Assembly: GCF_003841485.1 (NCBI RefSeq)
Contig: NZ_REFY01000003.1
Coordinates: 434,001 to 498,000, forward strand
Direction: 5' to 3'
Source of the DNA: Natrarchaeobius halalkaliphilus
Lineage (GTDB): Archaea; Halobacteriota; Halobacteria; Halobacteriales; Natrialbaceae
DNA length: 64,000 nt
Of this stretch, positions 25,690-34,729 are shown in pieces. The translations under genes and the position numbers were made by a program. The notes under the pieces were generated by a model that made no database searches, had not been told where the DNA came from, and saw only the letters and a program-made list of their open reading frames with translations. Numbering within the stretch: the stretch's first letter is position 1; every line of letters begins with the position of its first letter.

Positions 25690-26433
25690 TCACAGATCCA
25701 TTCCGCCGTTGACGTCGATCACTTCGCCGGTAACGTACGACGAATCCTCGCTCGCGAGGAAGCGGACGACGGCCGCGACGTCTTCGACGTCGGCCAGTCG
25801 GGCGAGCGGAATGCCGGCGATGATCCGATCGAGAACCGTTTCCGGGACGCCCTCGAGCATATCCGTCCGGGTGAATCCGGGGGCGACGCAGTTCGCGGTC
25901 GAACCGCCCTGGGCGAGTTCTAGCGCGATCGTGCGCGTAAACCCGAACATACCGCTTTTCGCAGCGGCGTAGTTCGCCTGTCCGAAATTTCCCTGCTTAC
26001 CCACGACGCTCGAGATGTTGATCAACCGCCCCTCGTCGGCGTTCCAGATGTCGTCGTAGAACGTCTGCGTGCAGTTGAACATCCCGCCGAGGTTGACGTC
26101 CATGACGCGGTCCCACTCCTCGCGAGTCATGTCGGTAAACTGCGTGTCGGCCGTGATGCCCGCGTTGTTCACCAGCACGTCGATCGGACCGAACGCATCG
26201 TGACACACAGACCGCATCGCCTCGACGTCGTCACGGTCTGCGACGTCGGCCCGTGCGGTCACCGCGCTCCCACCAGCCGTTTCGATCGCGTCGACCGCCT
26301 CGAGTGCCGCCTCTTCGGAGGATCGGTAGTTAATCACGACGTTCGCGCCGCGCTCTCCGAGGTGCTGAGCGATGCCGCGACCGATACCGCGGGCCGACCC
26401 GGTGACGACACAGGTCCGTCCGTCCATAGCCAT
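25690..26433 (-). CDS. 3-oxoacyl-ACP/acetoacetyl-CoA reductase, SDR family (FabG/PhaB-like)
   Basis: 247-residue short-chain dehydrogenase. Seen: CVVTGSARGIGRGIAQHLGE (NADP loop), VLVNNAGITADTQFTDMT, NISSVVGKQGNFGQANYAAAK with the catalytic Ser, Tyr and Lys, and YVTGEVIDVNGGMDL at the end. The Q-A-N-Y-A-A-A-K and N-N-A-G-I-T spacing is that of FabG and of haloarchaeal PhaB acetoacetyl-CoA reductases. No PHA synthase gene lies nearby, so fatty-acid-like or PHA roles cannot be separated. A TATA box at 26461-26468 fixes the ATG at 26433. Confidence 0.88.
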   Translation of the reverse strand: MAMDGRTCVVTGSARGIGRGIAQHLGERGANVVINYRSSEEAALEAVDAIETAGGSAVTARADVADRDDVEAMRSVCHDAFGPIDVLVNNAGITADTQFTDMTREEWDRVMDVNLGGMFNCTQTFYDDIWNADEGRLINISSVVGKQGNFGQANYAAAKSGMFGFTRTIALELAQGGSTANCVAPGFTRTDMLEGVPETVLDRIIAGIPLARLADVEDVAAVVRFLASEDSSYVTGEVIDVNGGMDL

Positions 26434-26460
26434 GAGTGGGTGACTGTTCTACCTCCGACA

Positions 26461-26468
26461 GTAAATAG
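26461..26468 (-). promoter_or_regulatory. TATA box of the fabG-like gene
   Basis: CTATTTAC on the minus strand, centred about 31 bases before the ATG at 26433; fits a leaderless transcript. Confidence 0.5.
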
Positions 26469-26698
26469 CCACCCGGCAGTTCGGGCACTCGACCGACGGG
26501 CCGTAGTTCGTGGAAACCGTCCTCGATGAGGGCGGTTGGAATCTCTTCGTCTACGTTGTGGCGTACGTATCAGTGGCCATTATTTTCAGGTATTCATTCA
26601 TCTGCAAACATGTATTGGTGGGCGGGTTTTGTAGGATCGTAACAACAGATGATTTCGCGTCGTTACCGATCGAGTCTCGAATCGAACGGAGTGGTTCG

Positions 26699-29600
26699 AT
26701 GAGGACGGCCGAACGGATCGCAACGCTGGTCACCGCTCACTCTCGCGTCGTTCTCGTCGTTCTCGTCCTTTCGACTGTACTGATCGGCGCTGGAATGTCG
26801 ATGGTCGACGACGACTCCTCACTGGAACAGTTCGAAAGCGAATCGCCCGAAGCCCAGGCGATAGAGAAGATCGACGAGGAGTTCGGCGTCGACGACGAGA
26901 ATGCGACGACGAGCGTCCAGATCATCACGCGCGCAAGCGCGAACGAAACCGAGACTGTCTCCGACGGCAACGTTCTCGCCCGCGACTCCCTGATCGAATC
27001 GCTCGAGTTCCAGGCCGAAGTCGTGGAGAACGAGTCGATCGACGAAACGCTCGCCGACGACGATCCGATCACTGGCGTCGAAAACCTCGTCGCGATCACG
27101 GCGGAGACGACACAGCAATTGGAGGAGATCGAAGAGCGCGGCGCTGCACTCGAGGAGCGCGAGGCCGAACTGAACGAGACGAGCGAGCGACTCGAGGACG
27201 GGATCGACCGGTCGATCGCCATCCAGCGCGAGTACGAGGAACTCGCCGCCACGTACGACGAGAGCGATCCCGAGTATCAACAGGGTGCCGGCGACCTCGA
27301 AGCCGAGTTCGATTCCGTCATCGAGGAGGCGACCGTTGGCCTCGACGACGATCAGAGGACGGAGTACGAGGAACTGGCACAGCAGGCGCGAGAAATCGAA
27401 TCCGATCGGGTTGAAATCGAACGGACGACCGACGATCCGGAGGACGTCCCCGAGTACGCTGAACTGACCGACGCCCTCGAGGACGTCTACGCAGGCGCGA
27501 CGATGGGCGTTCTGGAGGCCGATTACGAGCGACTCGAGGACGATGCCGACGAACTCGAGGAGCGACAGACCGACCTCGAAGACGACGAGCGCGCATCGAT
27601 CGACGATCAGATCGATACGCTCGAGGGACTCGACGAGGACGAGTTCGAGGACGCACTCGACGCGACGCTGTCGGACGCCGAGGAGAACCAGAGTCCCGCG
27701 CTCGCGTTCATGCCCTCCGACTACGATCCGGGTTCGACGACGGCGGACGCGAGGATGACCGTCGTCACACAGGAGATCGGTGACGCCGACGTGGAGACGG
27801 GTGCGGTCGACGATGCGGTCCTCGAGACGCAACTGGATCTCCGCGACCTCGCGGCCGGACACGACCACGACCAGATCGTCTTCGGCGTCGGCGTTATCAG
27901 CGACGAAATCGATCGATCGATGGGAGACAGCCTGGCGATCGTCGGTCCGATCGCGCTCGCGTTCGTGGTCGCTGCGTTGCTGATCGCCTACCGTGACCCC
28001 CTCGATATCGTCCTCGGCGTCGCCGGCATCGGAACGGTGTTGGTCTGGACGTTTGGCTTCATGGGCTGGACGGGGATCGCGTTCAATCAGATGATGATCG
28101 CGATCCCGGTGTTGTTGATCGGACTCTCGATCGACTACGCGATCCACGTCTTCATGCGCTACCGCGAACGGCGCGAACGAGACGGCGTCCAGAGTTCGGT
28201 CCGAAAACCGATGGGGATCGCACTCGCCGGCGTCGGTATCGCGCTCGTCTGGGTCACGGCGACGACCGCGATCGGATTTCTCGCGAACCTCGTCAGTCCG
28301 ATCGACCCGATCCGCGAGTTCGGCGTCGTCAGCGCGTTCGGCATCCTCGCCGCGCTGATCGTCTTCGGCGGGCTCGTTCCAGCGGCGAAAGTCGAGATCG
28401 ACTCGATCCTCGAGTCACGCGGGTTCGATCGACACAAACGCGCGTTCGGGACCGGCGGTGGTCGTTTCAGCGCCGTCCTCGCGTCCGGTGCCGTCGCTGC
28501 CAGGCGAGCACCGATGGCTTTGCTCCTCGCCGTATTGCTCCTCACGGCCGGCGGCGTCTACGGCGCGAGTCAGGTCGACACCAGCTTCGACGAGGAGGAC
28601 TTTCTCGCGGAGAGTCCGCCCGAGTGGACGGAGTCGCTTCCGGGGCCGATGAGTCCGGGCGAGTACCAGGCGGCTGACGATCTGGATTTCGTCAACGAGA
28701 ACTTCCAGCGCGACGATCTCCAGGCCCAGATTCTGATCGAAGGCGACGTGGCCGACGGTGACGTCCTCGAACGACTCGCGAGCGCACAGGACGACGCGGG
28801 GGAGAGTCACGTCGTCTACACGCTCGCAAACGATGAGGCCGACGTCGAGGGACCACTGTCGGTGATGGAAGAGGTGGCGACACAGAACGAATCGTTCAAC
28901 GAGACGTTCACCGCAGCCGATACGACCGGCGATGACGTTCCCGACGAGAACGTCAACGACGTCTACGATCATCTCTTCGAGATCGATGAAGACGCTGCGA
29001 GTCAGGTCCTCCACCGAAACGCGAACGGGGAGTACGAGTCGGCTCGCTTGCTCGTCGCTATCGAAGGCGACGCGCAGTTCGACGAGACGACGAGCGAACT
29101 CCGGGCTATCGCGTCGACCATCGACAGCGCAGGTGTCGGTGACGAGCGAGGACTCGAGGCGGATGCCGACGCGGCCGGCGCAGATGCCGACGCTATCGAG
29201 GACTCCGAGAACGCCACCACCACGAACGTCGATGACGACGGAGTCGTCAGCGCCATCGCCACCGGTGATCCCGTCGTCAGCTATATCGTCGAGCAGGATC
29301 TGTTCGAGACCGTCTTCCAGAGCCTCCTGATCACGCTCGTCGCCGTCTTCGGATTTCTAACGGTGGCCTATCGCGTGACCGGAAACGGTGCGACGCTCGG
29401 TGTGGTGACCTTGCTCCCGGTCGCGTTCGCCGTCAGCTGGATCCTCGGAACGATGTCACTCATCGGGATGCCGTTTAACGTGTTGACGGGGATGATCACC
29501 AGCCTGACGATCGGCCTCGGAGTCGCCTACAGCATCCACGTCAGCGCCCGGTACACGCTCGAGCTCGAGCGCCAGGGGAACGTCTGGTCGGCGCTTCAGA

Positions 29601-29944
29601 CGACGGTCACCGGCACCGGCGGCGCATTGCTCGGCAGCGCCGCGACGACGGTCGGCGGGTTCGGCACGCTCGCGTTCGCCATCCTTCCGGTGCTTCGGCA
29701 GTTCGGCATCATCACGGCGCTGACGATCACGTACGCCTTCCTCGCGAGCGTGATCGTACTGCCGACGTTGCTAATCCTCTGGACGCGGTACCTCGGCCCC
29801 GACGTCTCTTTCGATACCCGACCCGTGAGACAGACCACTCCGGCGATGGGCGACGGCGGAACGACAACGGACGGCGAGCGCTCTCGAGAACCCGGTGACG
29901 ATCGACCGACCTCTCCGGGCACTACCGGTGGTGACGACGAGTGA
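26699..29944 (+). CDS. RND superfamily exporter (MMPL/SSD type)
   Basis: 1081 residues with the duplicated RND plan. Each half has one membrane helix, a large extracellular domain, and then five helices. The first half starts VVLVVLVLSTVLIGAGMSMV. Its outer domain (about 40-415) contains a long coiled coil, unusual in length (LEEIEERGAALEEREAELNE and following). The RND helices carry the family motif GLSIDYAIHVFMRYRERR in half one and GLGVAYSIHVSARY in half two. Transport is expected to be driven by the ion gradient; substrates in this class are lipids, sterol-like compounds or drugs. The ATG at 26699 fits the membrane start; 63 codons upstream are unlike the family. Its stop overlaps a TrmB regulator gene (GTGA). 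Confidence 0.88.
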   Translation: MRTAERIATLVTAHSRVVLVVLVLSTVLIGAGMSMVDDDSSLEQFESESPEAQAIEKIDEEFGVDDENATTSVQIITRASANETETVSDGNVLARDSLIESLEFQAEVVENESIDETLADDDPITGVENLVAITAETTQQLEEIEERGAALEEREAELNETSERLEDGIDRSIAIQREYEELAATYDESDPEYQQGAGDLEAEFDSVIEEATVGLDDDQRTEYEELAQQAREIESDRVEIERTTDDPEDVPEYAELTDALEDVYAGATMGVLEADYERLEDDADELEERQTDLEDDERASIDDQIDTLEGLDEDEFEDALDATLSDAEENQSPALAFMPSDYDPGSTTADARMTVVTQEIGDADVETGAVDDAVLETQLDLRDLAAGHDHDQIVFGVGVISDEIDRSMGDSLAIVGPIALAFVVAALLIAYRDPLDIVLGVAGIGTVLVWTFGFMGWTGIAFNQMMIAIPVLLIGLSIDYAIHVFMRYRERRERDGVQSSVRKPMGIALAGVGIALVWVTATTAIGFLANLVSPIDPIREFGVVSAFGILAALIVFGGLVPAAKVEIDSILESRGFDRHKRAFGTGGGRFSAVLASGAVAARRAPMALLLAVLLLTAGGVYGASQVDTSFDEEDFLAESPPEWTESLPGPMSPGEYQAADDLDFVNENFQRDDLQAQILIEGDVADGDVLERLASAQDDAGESHVVYTLANDEADVEGPLSVMEEVATQNESFNETFTAADTTGDDVPDENVNDVYDHLFEIDEDAASQVLHRNANGEYESARLLVAIEGDAQFDETTSELRAIASTIDSAGVGDERGLEADADAAGADADAIEDSENATTTNVDDDGVVSAIATGDPVVSYIVEQDLFETVFQSLLITLVAVFGFLTVAYRVTGNGATLGVVTLLPVAFAVSWILGTMSLIGMPFNVLTGMITSLTIGLGVAYSIHVSARYTLELERQGNVWSALQTTVTGTGGALLGSAATTVGGFGTLAFAILPVLRQFGIITALTITYAFLASVIVLPTLLILWTRYLGPDVSFDTRPVRQTTPAMGDGGTTTDGERSREPGDDRPTSPGTTGGDDE

Positions 29945-30693
29945 GCGTCGACGAGAACGACGCTATCGAGGCTTTCGAGCGCCTCGGGCTCACCAGCTAC
30001 GAAGCAAAGGTGTTCATCGCGCTCCAGCGTCTCGGCTCCGGAACCGCACGCGACGTCGCCCGCATCGCGGACGTTCCTCGATCGCAGGTCTACAGCGTCG
30101 CCGAGCGTCTCGAGAACCGTGGTTTGCTCGACGTCCAGCAGGCGAGTCCGATCCGGTACCGACCGGTCAGTCTCGAGAAAGCCCAGAGAACGCTCGAGGA
30201 TCGGTTCGATCGCGAGTGCGAGCGGGCGCTAACGTACGTCGAACAGGTTCGAAACGAGTCGACCGGCGAGGAGACCCAGGAGGATATCTGGACGGTTCGA
30301 GGCCGCGAGCGCGTCGACGATCGGGTTGTCAACCTGCTCTCGAGCGCCGACGAACGGATCGTCTTCGGCACGCGGCTCTCGGAACTCGTCGTCGATCCGA
30401 TCGAACGGTGCCTCGAAGAGCAGGCGAACGAGGGAACGGCGGTCGTCGTGATGAGTCAGAACGACTCGGTCCGAAATCGGTTGGGATCGATCGAAGGCGT
30501 CTGCACTGACGCGCCGCCGAGTCACCACGAGGGTGACCGACGCTCCGGACGGATCGTCATCGTCGACGACGACGGCGTCTTGTTGAGCGTGATCGACGAC
30601 GACGGCGGCGAGACCGCGATCTGGAGTTCCGGATCGCGCTTTGCCTCCGTCCTGATCCAGTTGATCGAAGTCAGTACGCAGACGCCGGAATAG
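29941..30693 (+). CDS. TrmB-family transcription regulator
   Basis: 250 residues, GTG start overlapping the stop of the RND gene by four bases. The N-terminal winged helix is LGLTSYEAKVFIALQRLGSG, ARIADVPRSQVYSVAERLEN, GLLDVQQASPIRYRPV, typical TrmB. A short coiled coil is followed by a C-terminal PLD-like effector domain (ERIVFGTRLSELVVDPIERC and RIVIVDDDGVLLSVIDDDGG). Because it is co-translated with the exporter, it probably senses an exported compound and controls the operon. It lacks the sugar-binding extension of TrmB itself. Confidence 0.88.
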   Translation: MSVDENDAIEAFERLGLTSYEAKVFIALQRLGSGTARDVARIADVPRSQVYSVAERLENRGLLDVQQASPIRYRPVSLEKAQRTLEDRFDRECERALTYVEQVRNESTGEETQEDIWTVRGRERVDDRVVNLLSSADERIVFGTRLSELVVDPIERCLEEQANEGTAVVVMSQNDSVRNRLGSIEGVCTDAPPSHHEGDRRSGRIVIVDDDGVLLSVIDDDGGETAIWSSGSRFASVLIQLIEVSTQTPE

Positions 30694-30806
30694 GGGTTTC
30701 CGGCCGTCATCGTCTCGCTTTTGCGTACCGGACGGTCGGCTCCAGAGAATCACTGCCGATTGACGGCTGACGCCCATCTTACCGCTCGAGTACCCATCGT
30801 CCCGTC

Positions 30807-31946
30807 TCAACGCTCGAGTATCCGTCGCCAATCGTCGCGTGCAGCCGCGTACGAATACTCCTCGCGAACCGTCGGAGCCGCCGTCGAGAGTCGTTCGTGA
30901 AGGTCGTCCTCGGTGCAAAGCGTCGCGAGCGCGTCGGCGTACGCCGCCGGCGTTCGCTGATCGACGACGAGCGCCGTCTCGCGGTGGCGGGCGACGTCCG
31001 GAACCGAGCCGACTCGAGGGACGATGGCGGGCGTTCCGGTCGCCATCGCCTCGAGCAGGGTTAGCGGGAGCGCATCACGCGACGACGTCAGAACGAAGAT
31101 ATGGGCGGCAGTGTAGTGCTCGCGAGGATCGTCGACCCATCCCGGAAGTTCGACGGCGTCCTCGAGGCCGTAATGGTCGATCGCTCGCACGACGTCCCGG
31201 TGTTTCCCTCCCGAACCGACCATCGCGGCACTGAACTCGAGGCCGGCTTCCGAGAGCATCGCAAGCGCGTCCACGAACAGAAGCGGATCTTTCTCCTCGC
31301 TGAACCGCCCGACCCAGAGGAAGTCATAGCGCGGTTCGACCGGCTCGTCCGGCGGGGCGTACCGGTCGGTATCGATCGCGTTCGACAGGATATCGATCCG
31401 GTCGTCGTCGATCCCCATCTCGCGAAGTCGTCGGCTGTGAACCGATCCGGGAACCGACAGGGAATCGAATCGTCTCAGTGCGACACGCGTCAGCGGTGCG
31501 TACGGCCCCCTCGCGTGAACGTCCAGATCGGCACCGATGATTCCGAGGTGGGTCCGGGCACCGACGAGCGGGCGTAGTGCCAGCGCGTAACAGCCGTAGG
31601 GAATCAAAGAGATGGAGACGATCGTGTCGTACTCGTTGCGAACGCCCTCTACGAGCGCGGCGAAAAACAACAGGACGATCCCGAGCGGCCGCCATCCGAA
31701 CGTCGGGACGGTTCGGTACGTGATCGACTCGACCGACTCGTCCGGGGTGAGACAGACCATCGTGGTCTCGCCTGCGACCGCCGCGAGCGGACCGTAGTGG
31801 CGTTCGATTTTCGACGCGTTCGGATGATCAGCGACGATCAGAATCGATTCGGTTTCGGCCGTTCCGGACCGGTCGCACTCGGACGATTCCTCTCCGACCG
31901 ATGTCGACGCCTTTTCCTTATTATTCGCCCCTTCCACGCGGTTCAT
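30807..31946 (-). CDS. glycosyltransferase, family 4 type
   Basis: 379 residues with a GT-B fold. The N-terminal half has a strand-loop SILIVADHPNASKIERHYGP. The C-terminal half is standard GT4: YDFLWVGRFSEEKDPLLFVD, AAMVGSGGKHRDVVRA, LPGWVDDPREHYTAAHIFVL, and SSRDALPLTLLEAMATGTPA, the E-x7-E donor-binding motif region. One hydrophobic segment near residue 95 (LGIVLLFFAALVEGV) may touch the membrane. Cytosolic transfer of a nucleotide sugar onto a lipid-linked glycan is expected. It is divergent from the sugar dehydrogenase gene, and marks the left end of the surface-glycan region. Confidence 0.88.
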   Translation of the reverse strand: MNRVEGANNKEKASTSVGEESSECDRSGTAETESILIVADHPNASKIERHYGPLAAVAGETTMVCLTPDESVESITYRTVPTFGWRPLGIVLLFFAALVEGVRNEYDTIVSISLIPYGCYALALRPLVGARTHLGIIGADLDVHARGPYAPLTRVALRRFDSLSVPGSVHSRRLREMGIDDDRIDILSNAIDTDRYAPPDEPVEPRYDFLWVGRFSEEKDPLLFVDALAMLSEAGLEFSAAMVGSGGKHRDVVRAIDHYGLEDAVELPGWVDDPREHYTAAHIFVLTSSRDALPLTLLEAMATGTPAIVPRVGSVPDVARHRETALVVDQRTPAAYADALATLCTEDDLHERLSTAAPTVREEYSYAAARDDWRRILER

Positions 31947-32109
31947 CGTTCGTCCGTTCGTCGCGACCGACCCGTTTTGTTAATCCCCGTTGCCGGAGCG
32001 TTGCGCGTCCGTAAGGGGATCACTACCGTCGACGCGAGCGATCGACCCGATCGGTAACGGAAAGTAACAGGTCCAAAACTAATACTGTCAGCAATCACGG
32101 TGAAGCCAC

Positions 32110-33216
32110 ATGGTCGTTCAAACTGCAGTGGTCGGTGCGGGAACGGTTTCTCGCACTCACCTTTCCGGTATCCAAAAGAATCCACGAGCGGAACTGATCG
32201 GACTCTGTGACACCAACGGATCGGCTGCGAACGCCAGAGCGCGGGAGTACGGAACCGTCGCGGTAACCGATCTCGATCGGCTCTTCGAGATGGAACCCGA
32301 CGCACTCCACGTCTGTACCCCTGTCCAGACGCACTTCGATATCGCGAGTCAGGCGATCGAGAACGGCATCGCAACCATCCTCGAAAAGCCGGCGACGGTC
32401 ACCGTCGACGAACTCGAAGAGTTAGACGAGCTGGCCGACTCGAACGACGTCCCGCTGACGGTCGTTCACAACCACCTCTTCTATCCGTCGGTCCGACGGG
32501 CTCGAGAGCTGATCGACGCGGGCGAGCTCGGTGACCTTCGAGGGGTCGATACGATCTACGCGGGAATCACCCGGCCCGACAGCGTCAAGCGCGGTTCGTG
32601 GGTGTTCGATCTCCCCGGCGGCGAGTTCGAGGAGGCGCTACCGCACCCGATCTACTCGACGCTCGGTATCGGCGGGTTCCCAGAACGCGCTGACGATATC
32701 TCCGCACAGACCGCGTGCTCTCGGGAGTACGACGGCGGATTTAGCTACGATCAGGCACAGATCCAGTTTACGTCGGCCGACGGGACGCTGTGTACCACGA
32801 AGATGCTTTCGGAGACGAAACCCCAGCGGATGCACGTCATCAACGGATCGGAGGGGTCGCTCATCGTCGACGAGATCAACCAGTCCGTCTATCGGATCGA
32901 GGACGATTACACGACCTCGCCTATCGCCCGCTCGAAGAAGGGACTCGATCTGTCGCTCTCCCAGCTCTCGAGTACGGTCGAAAACGCGACGATGATGGCC
33001 TCCTCCCGGATCGACGGCGGCTGGGAGCGCGAGGCAAAGTTGAACTCTCACTACGCGATTTTCGATCAGTTCTCGCGAGCGGTCGAGACCGGAAGCGAGG
33101 TTCCGGTTCCGGTCGAACAATCGAAGTGGACCATTCAGGCGATGGAAGCGATTAGAAACGCTGCAGAGGGAGACGATATCCCGGAACAGGAACAGTCGGT
33201 TGCGGTCGGACACTGA
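32110..33216 (+). CDS. Gfo/Idh/MocA-family sugar oxidoreductase
   Basis: 368 residues. The NAD(P)-binding Rossmann domain opens TAVVGAGTVSRTHLSGIQKN and has LIGLCDTN, then the hallmark E-K-P in ATILEKPATVTVDELEEL. The C-terminal alpha/beta domain contains NHLFYPSVRRARELIDAGEL and DLPGGEFEEALPHPIYSTLG with the catalytic His region. In glycan loci such enzymes oxidise UDP- or TDP-amino sugars at C3. It starts 163 bases from the divergent glycosyltransferase and is 42 bases upstream of the flippase, so it is probably cotranscribed with it. Confidence 0.88.
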   Translation: MVVQTAVVGAGTVSRTHLSGIQKNPRAELIGLCDTNGSAANARAREYGTVAVTDLDRLFEMEPDALHVCTPVQTHFDIASQAIENGIATILEKPATVTVDELEELDELADSNDVPLTVVHNHLFYPSVRRARELIDAGELGDLRGVDTIYAGITRPDSVKRGSWVFDLPGGEFEEALPHPIYSTLGIGGFPERADDISAQTACSREYDGGFSYDQAQIQFTSADGTLCTTKMLSETKPQRMHVINGSEGSLIVDEINQSVYRIEDDYTTSPIARSKKGLDLSLSQLSSTVENATMMASSRIDGGWEREAKLNSHYAIFDQFSRAVETGSEVPVPVEQSKWTIQAMEAIRNAAEGDDIPEQEQSVAVGH

Positions 33217-33258
33217 TCGACGTCTTTCGGTCTCGAAGCGCACGCTACACCTCCTCTC

Positions 33259-34722
33259 ATGTCGATAGCAAACCGAATCGGTCGCGGAGTCAAAGCCACG
33301 CTCGGGGCCGATGTCGCACGGCTGGCCGCGAAAGGCGGGATCACGCTGTTGCTCACGCGCGTTTTTCTCGAGCCCGACGAGTACGGACTGGTGTTTCTCG
33401 CGATCGCCGTCTTCTCGATCGCGACGGTCGTCGGCTCGCTTGGCATTCCGAAGTCGACCGCGAAGTTCCTCGCGGAGTACCGGGAGAAAGACGACGCGCA
33501 GGTGCATCACGTGGTTCGAATCTCCGCAACCGCGCTCGCCGCCGTCGTCGTCCTCGTCAGTCTGTCGTTTTATTTTCTCAGCGACTGGATCGCAGGCGTC
33601 TACGACGAGCCCGCGCTTGCGCCGCTGCTCGCAATCGGAGCCGCGTACATCGTCGTGAAAGTCGCGTACGTCTACGTCCGTATCTCGTTTCAGGGGTTCG
33701 GACGGGTTCCGCTTTCCGCGGCGACGACGGCGGTCTCGAGCGTCGGACAGCTCGGGTGTGTCGTCCTCTTTCTCTCACTCGGCTTCGGGACGATCGGCGC
33801 GATCGGCGGCTACGTCGCGGGGTACGCACTCGGCGTCGCGTTCGGCGCCGTCTTTCTCGGCCGACTGCTGCGGGAGTATCCACGCTCTGGTCCCCCCGAG
33901 TCCGGGCTGGCGCGAAGGATACTCGAGTACAGCGTTCCGTTGACCGCCTCACAGGGTGGAAACCTGCTGTACAAACGGGTCGATACGCTCCTGGTGGGAT
34001 TCTTCCTGACGCCGCTCGCGGTCGGGTTCTACGAACTGGCAAAACAGGTCTCCGAGTTCGTCATCGCGCCGGCAAACTCGCTCGGATTCACCGTCGCGCC
34101 GACGTTTGGCGAGCACAAATCGGGTGCCAAACTCGAGCGTGCCGCACGCGTCTACGAGCAATCGTTCGAGGTGATTCTCCTCTTGTACCTGCCGGCAGTC
34201 GCCGGGATCGTCCTGCTCGCGGAACCCGGCATCCAGTTCGTCTTCGGTCCGGCCTACGCCGGAGCAGCGCCCGTCCTCCAGATCTTTTCGGCGTTCGTCC
34301 TGTTCCAGGCCCTCGATAAGATAACGAACGACAGCCTGGATTACCTCGGCAGGGCAACGGAACGAGCGATCGGCAAAGGCATAACGGGAACGCTCAACGT
34401 CGGCCTCAATATCGCGTTGATCCCGACGATCGGTGTCGTCGGTGCCGCGATCTCGACGGCCGTCTGTTTCGCGATTATGGTGACGTACAACGTTTACCTG
34501 ATCGACTGCGAATTGCCACTCGATCGCCACCGAATGGCGAAGTCGATCGCCGCCGTGTCGGTCGTCACCGGCGGAATGACCGCCGTTGTCTACGCGGCCC
34601 AGCCGTACGTCGACGGACTGTTCACTCTGTTCGGAGCCGTCGCAGTCGGCGTATTCGTCTGGGCGGTTCTCTCGGTCGCCGGTGGCCTCCTCGATCTCGA
34701 GGAGGTCCGGTCTCAGATCTGA
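33259..34722 (+). CDS. polysaccharide biosynthesis flippase (Wzx/MATE-like)
   Basis: 487 residues with about 13-14 membrane helices, of the oligosaccharide flippase family (MOP superfamily). The start is characteristic (RGVKATLGADVARLAAKGGI, then FLEPDEYGLVFLAIAVFSIA). A second marker is the segment PLTASQGGNLLYKRVDTLLV at the start of the second bundle, followed by FYELAKQVSEFVIAPANSLG. It should move lipid-linked glycan from the cytosolic to the outer leaflet. It follows the sugar dehydrogenase by 42 bases and converges on the beta-helix gene with an eight-base gap. Confidence 0.92.
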   Translation: MSIANRIGRGVKATLGADVARLAAKGGITLLLTRVFLEPDEYGLVFLAIAVFSIATVVGSLGIPKSTAKFLAEYREKDDAQVHHVVRISATALAAVVVLVSLSFYFLSDWIAGVYDEPALAPLLAIGAAYIVVKVAYVYVRISFQGFGRVPLSAATTAVSSVGQLGCVVLFLSLGFGTIGAIGGYVAGYALGVAFGAVFLGRLLREYPRSGPPESGLARRILEYSVPLTASQGGNLLYKRVDTLLVGFFLTPLAVGFYELAKQVSEFVIAPANSLGFTVAPTFGEHKSGAKLERAARVYEQSFEVILLLYLPAVAGIVLLAEPGIQFVFGPAYAGAAPVLQIFSAFVLFQALDKITNDSLDYLGRATERAIGKGITGTLNVGLNIALIPTIGVVGAAISTAVCFAIMVTYNVYLIDCELPLDRHRMAKSIAAVSVVTGGMTAVVYAAQPYVDGLFTLFGAVAVGVFVWAVLSVAGGLLDLEEVRSQI

Positions 34723-34729
34723 GAGCGGC

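Noticed and set aside
26819-28147. 442-codon minus-strand frame
   Set aside because: Fully antisense to the RND exporter, whose membrane motifs prove the other strand.
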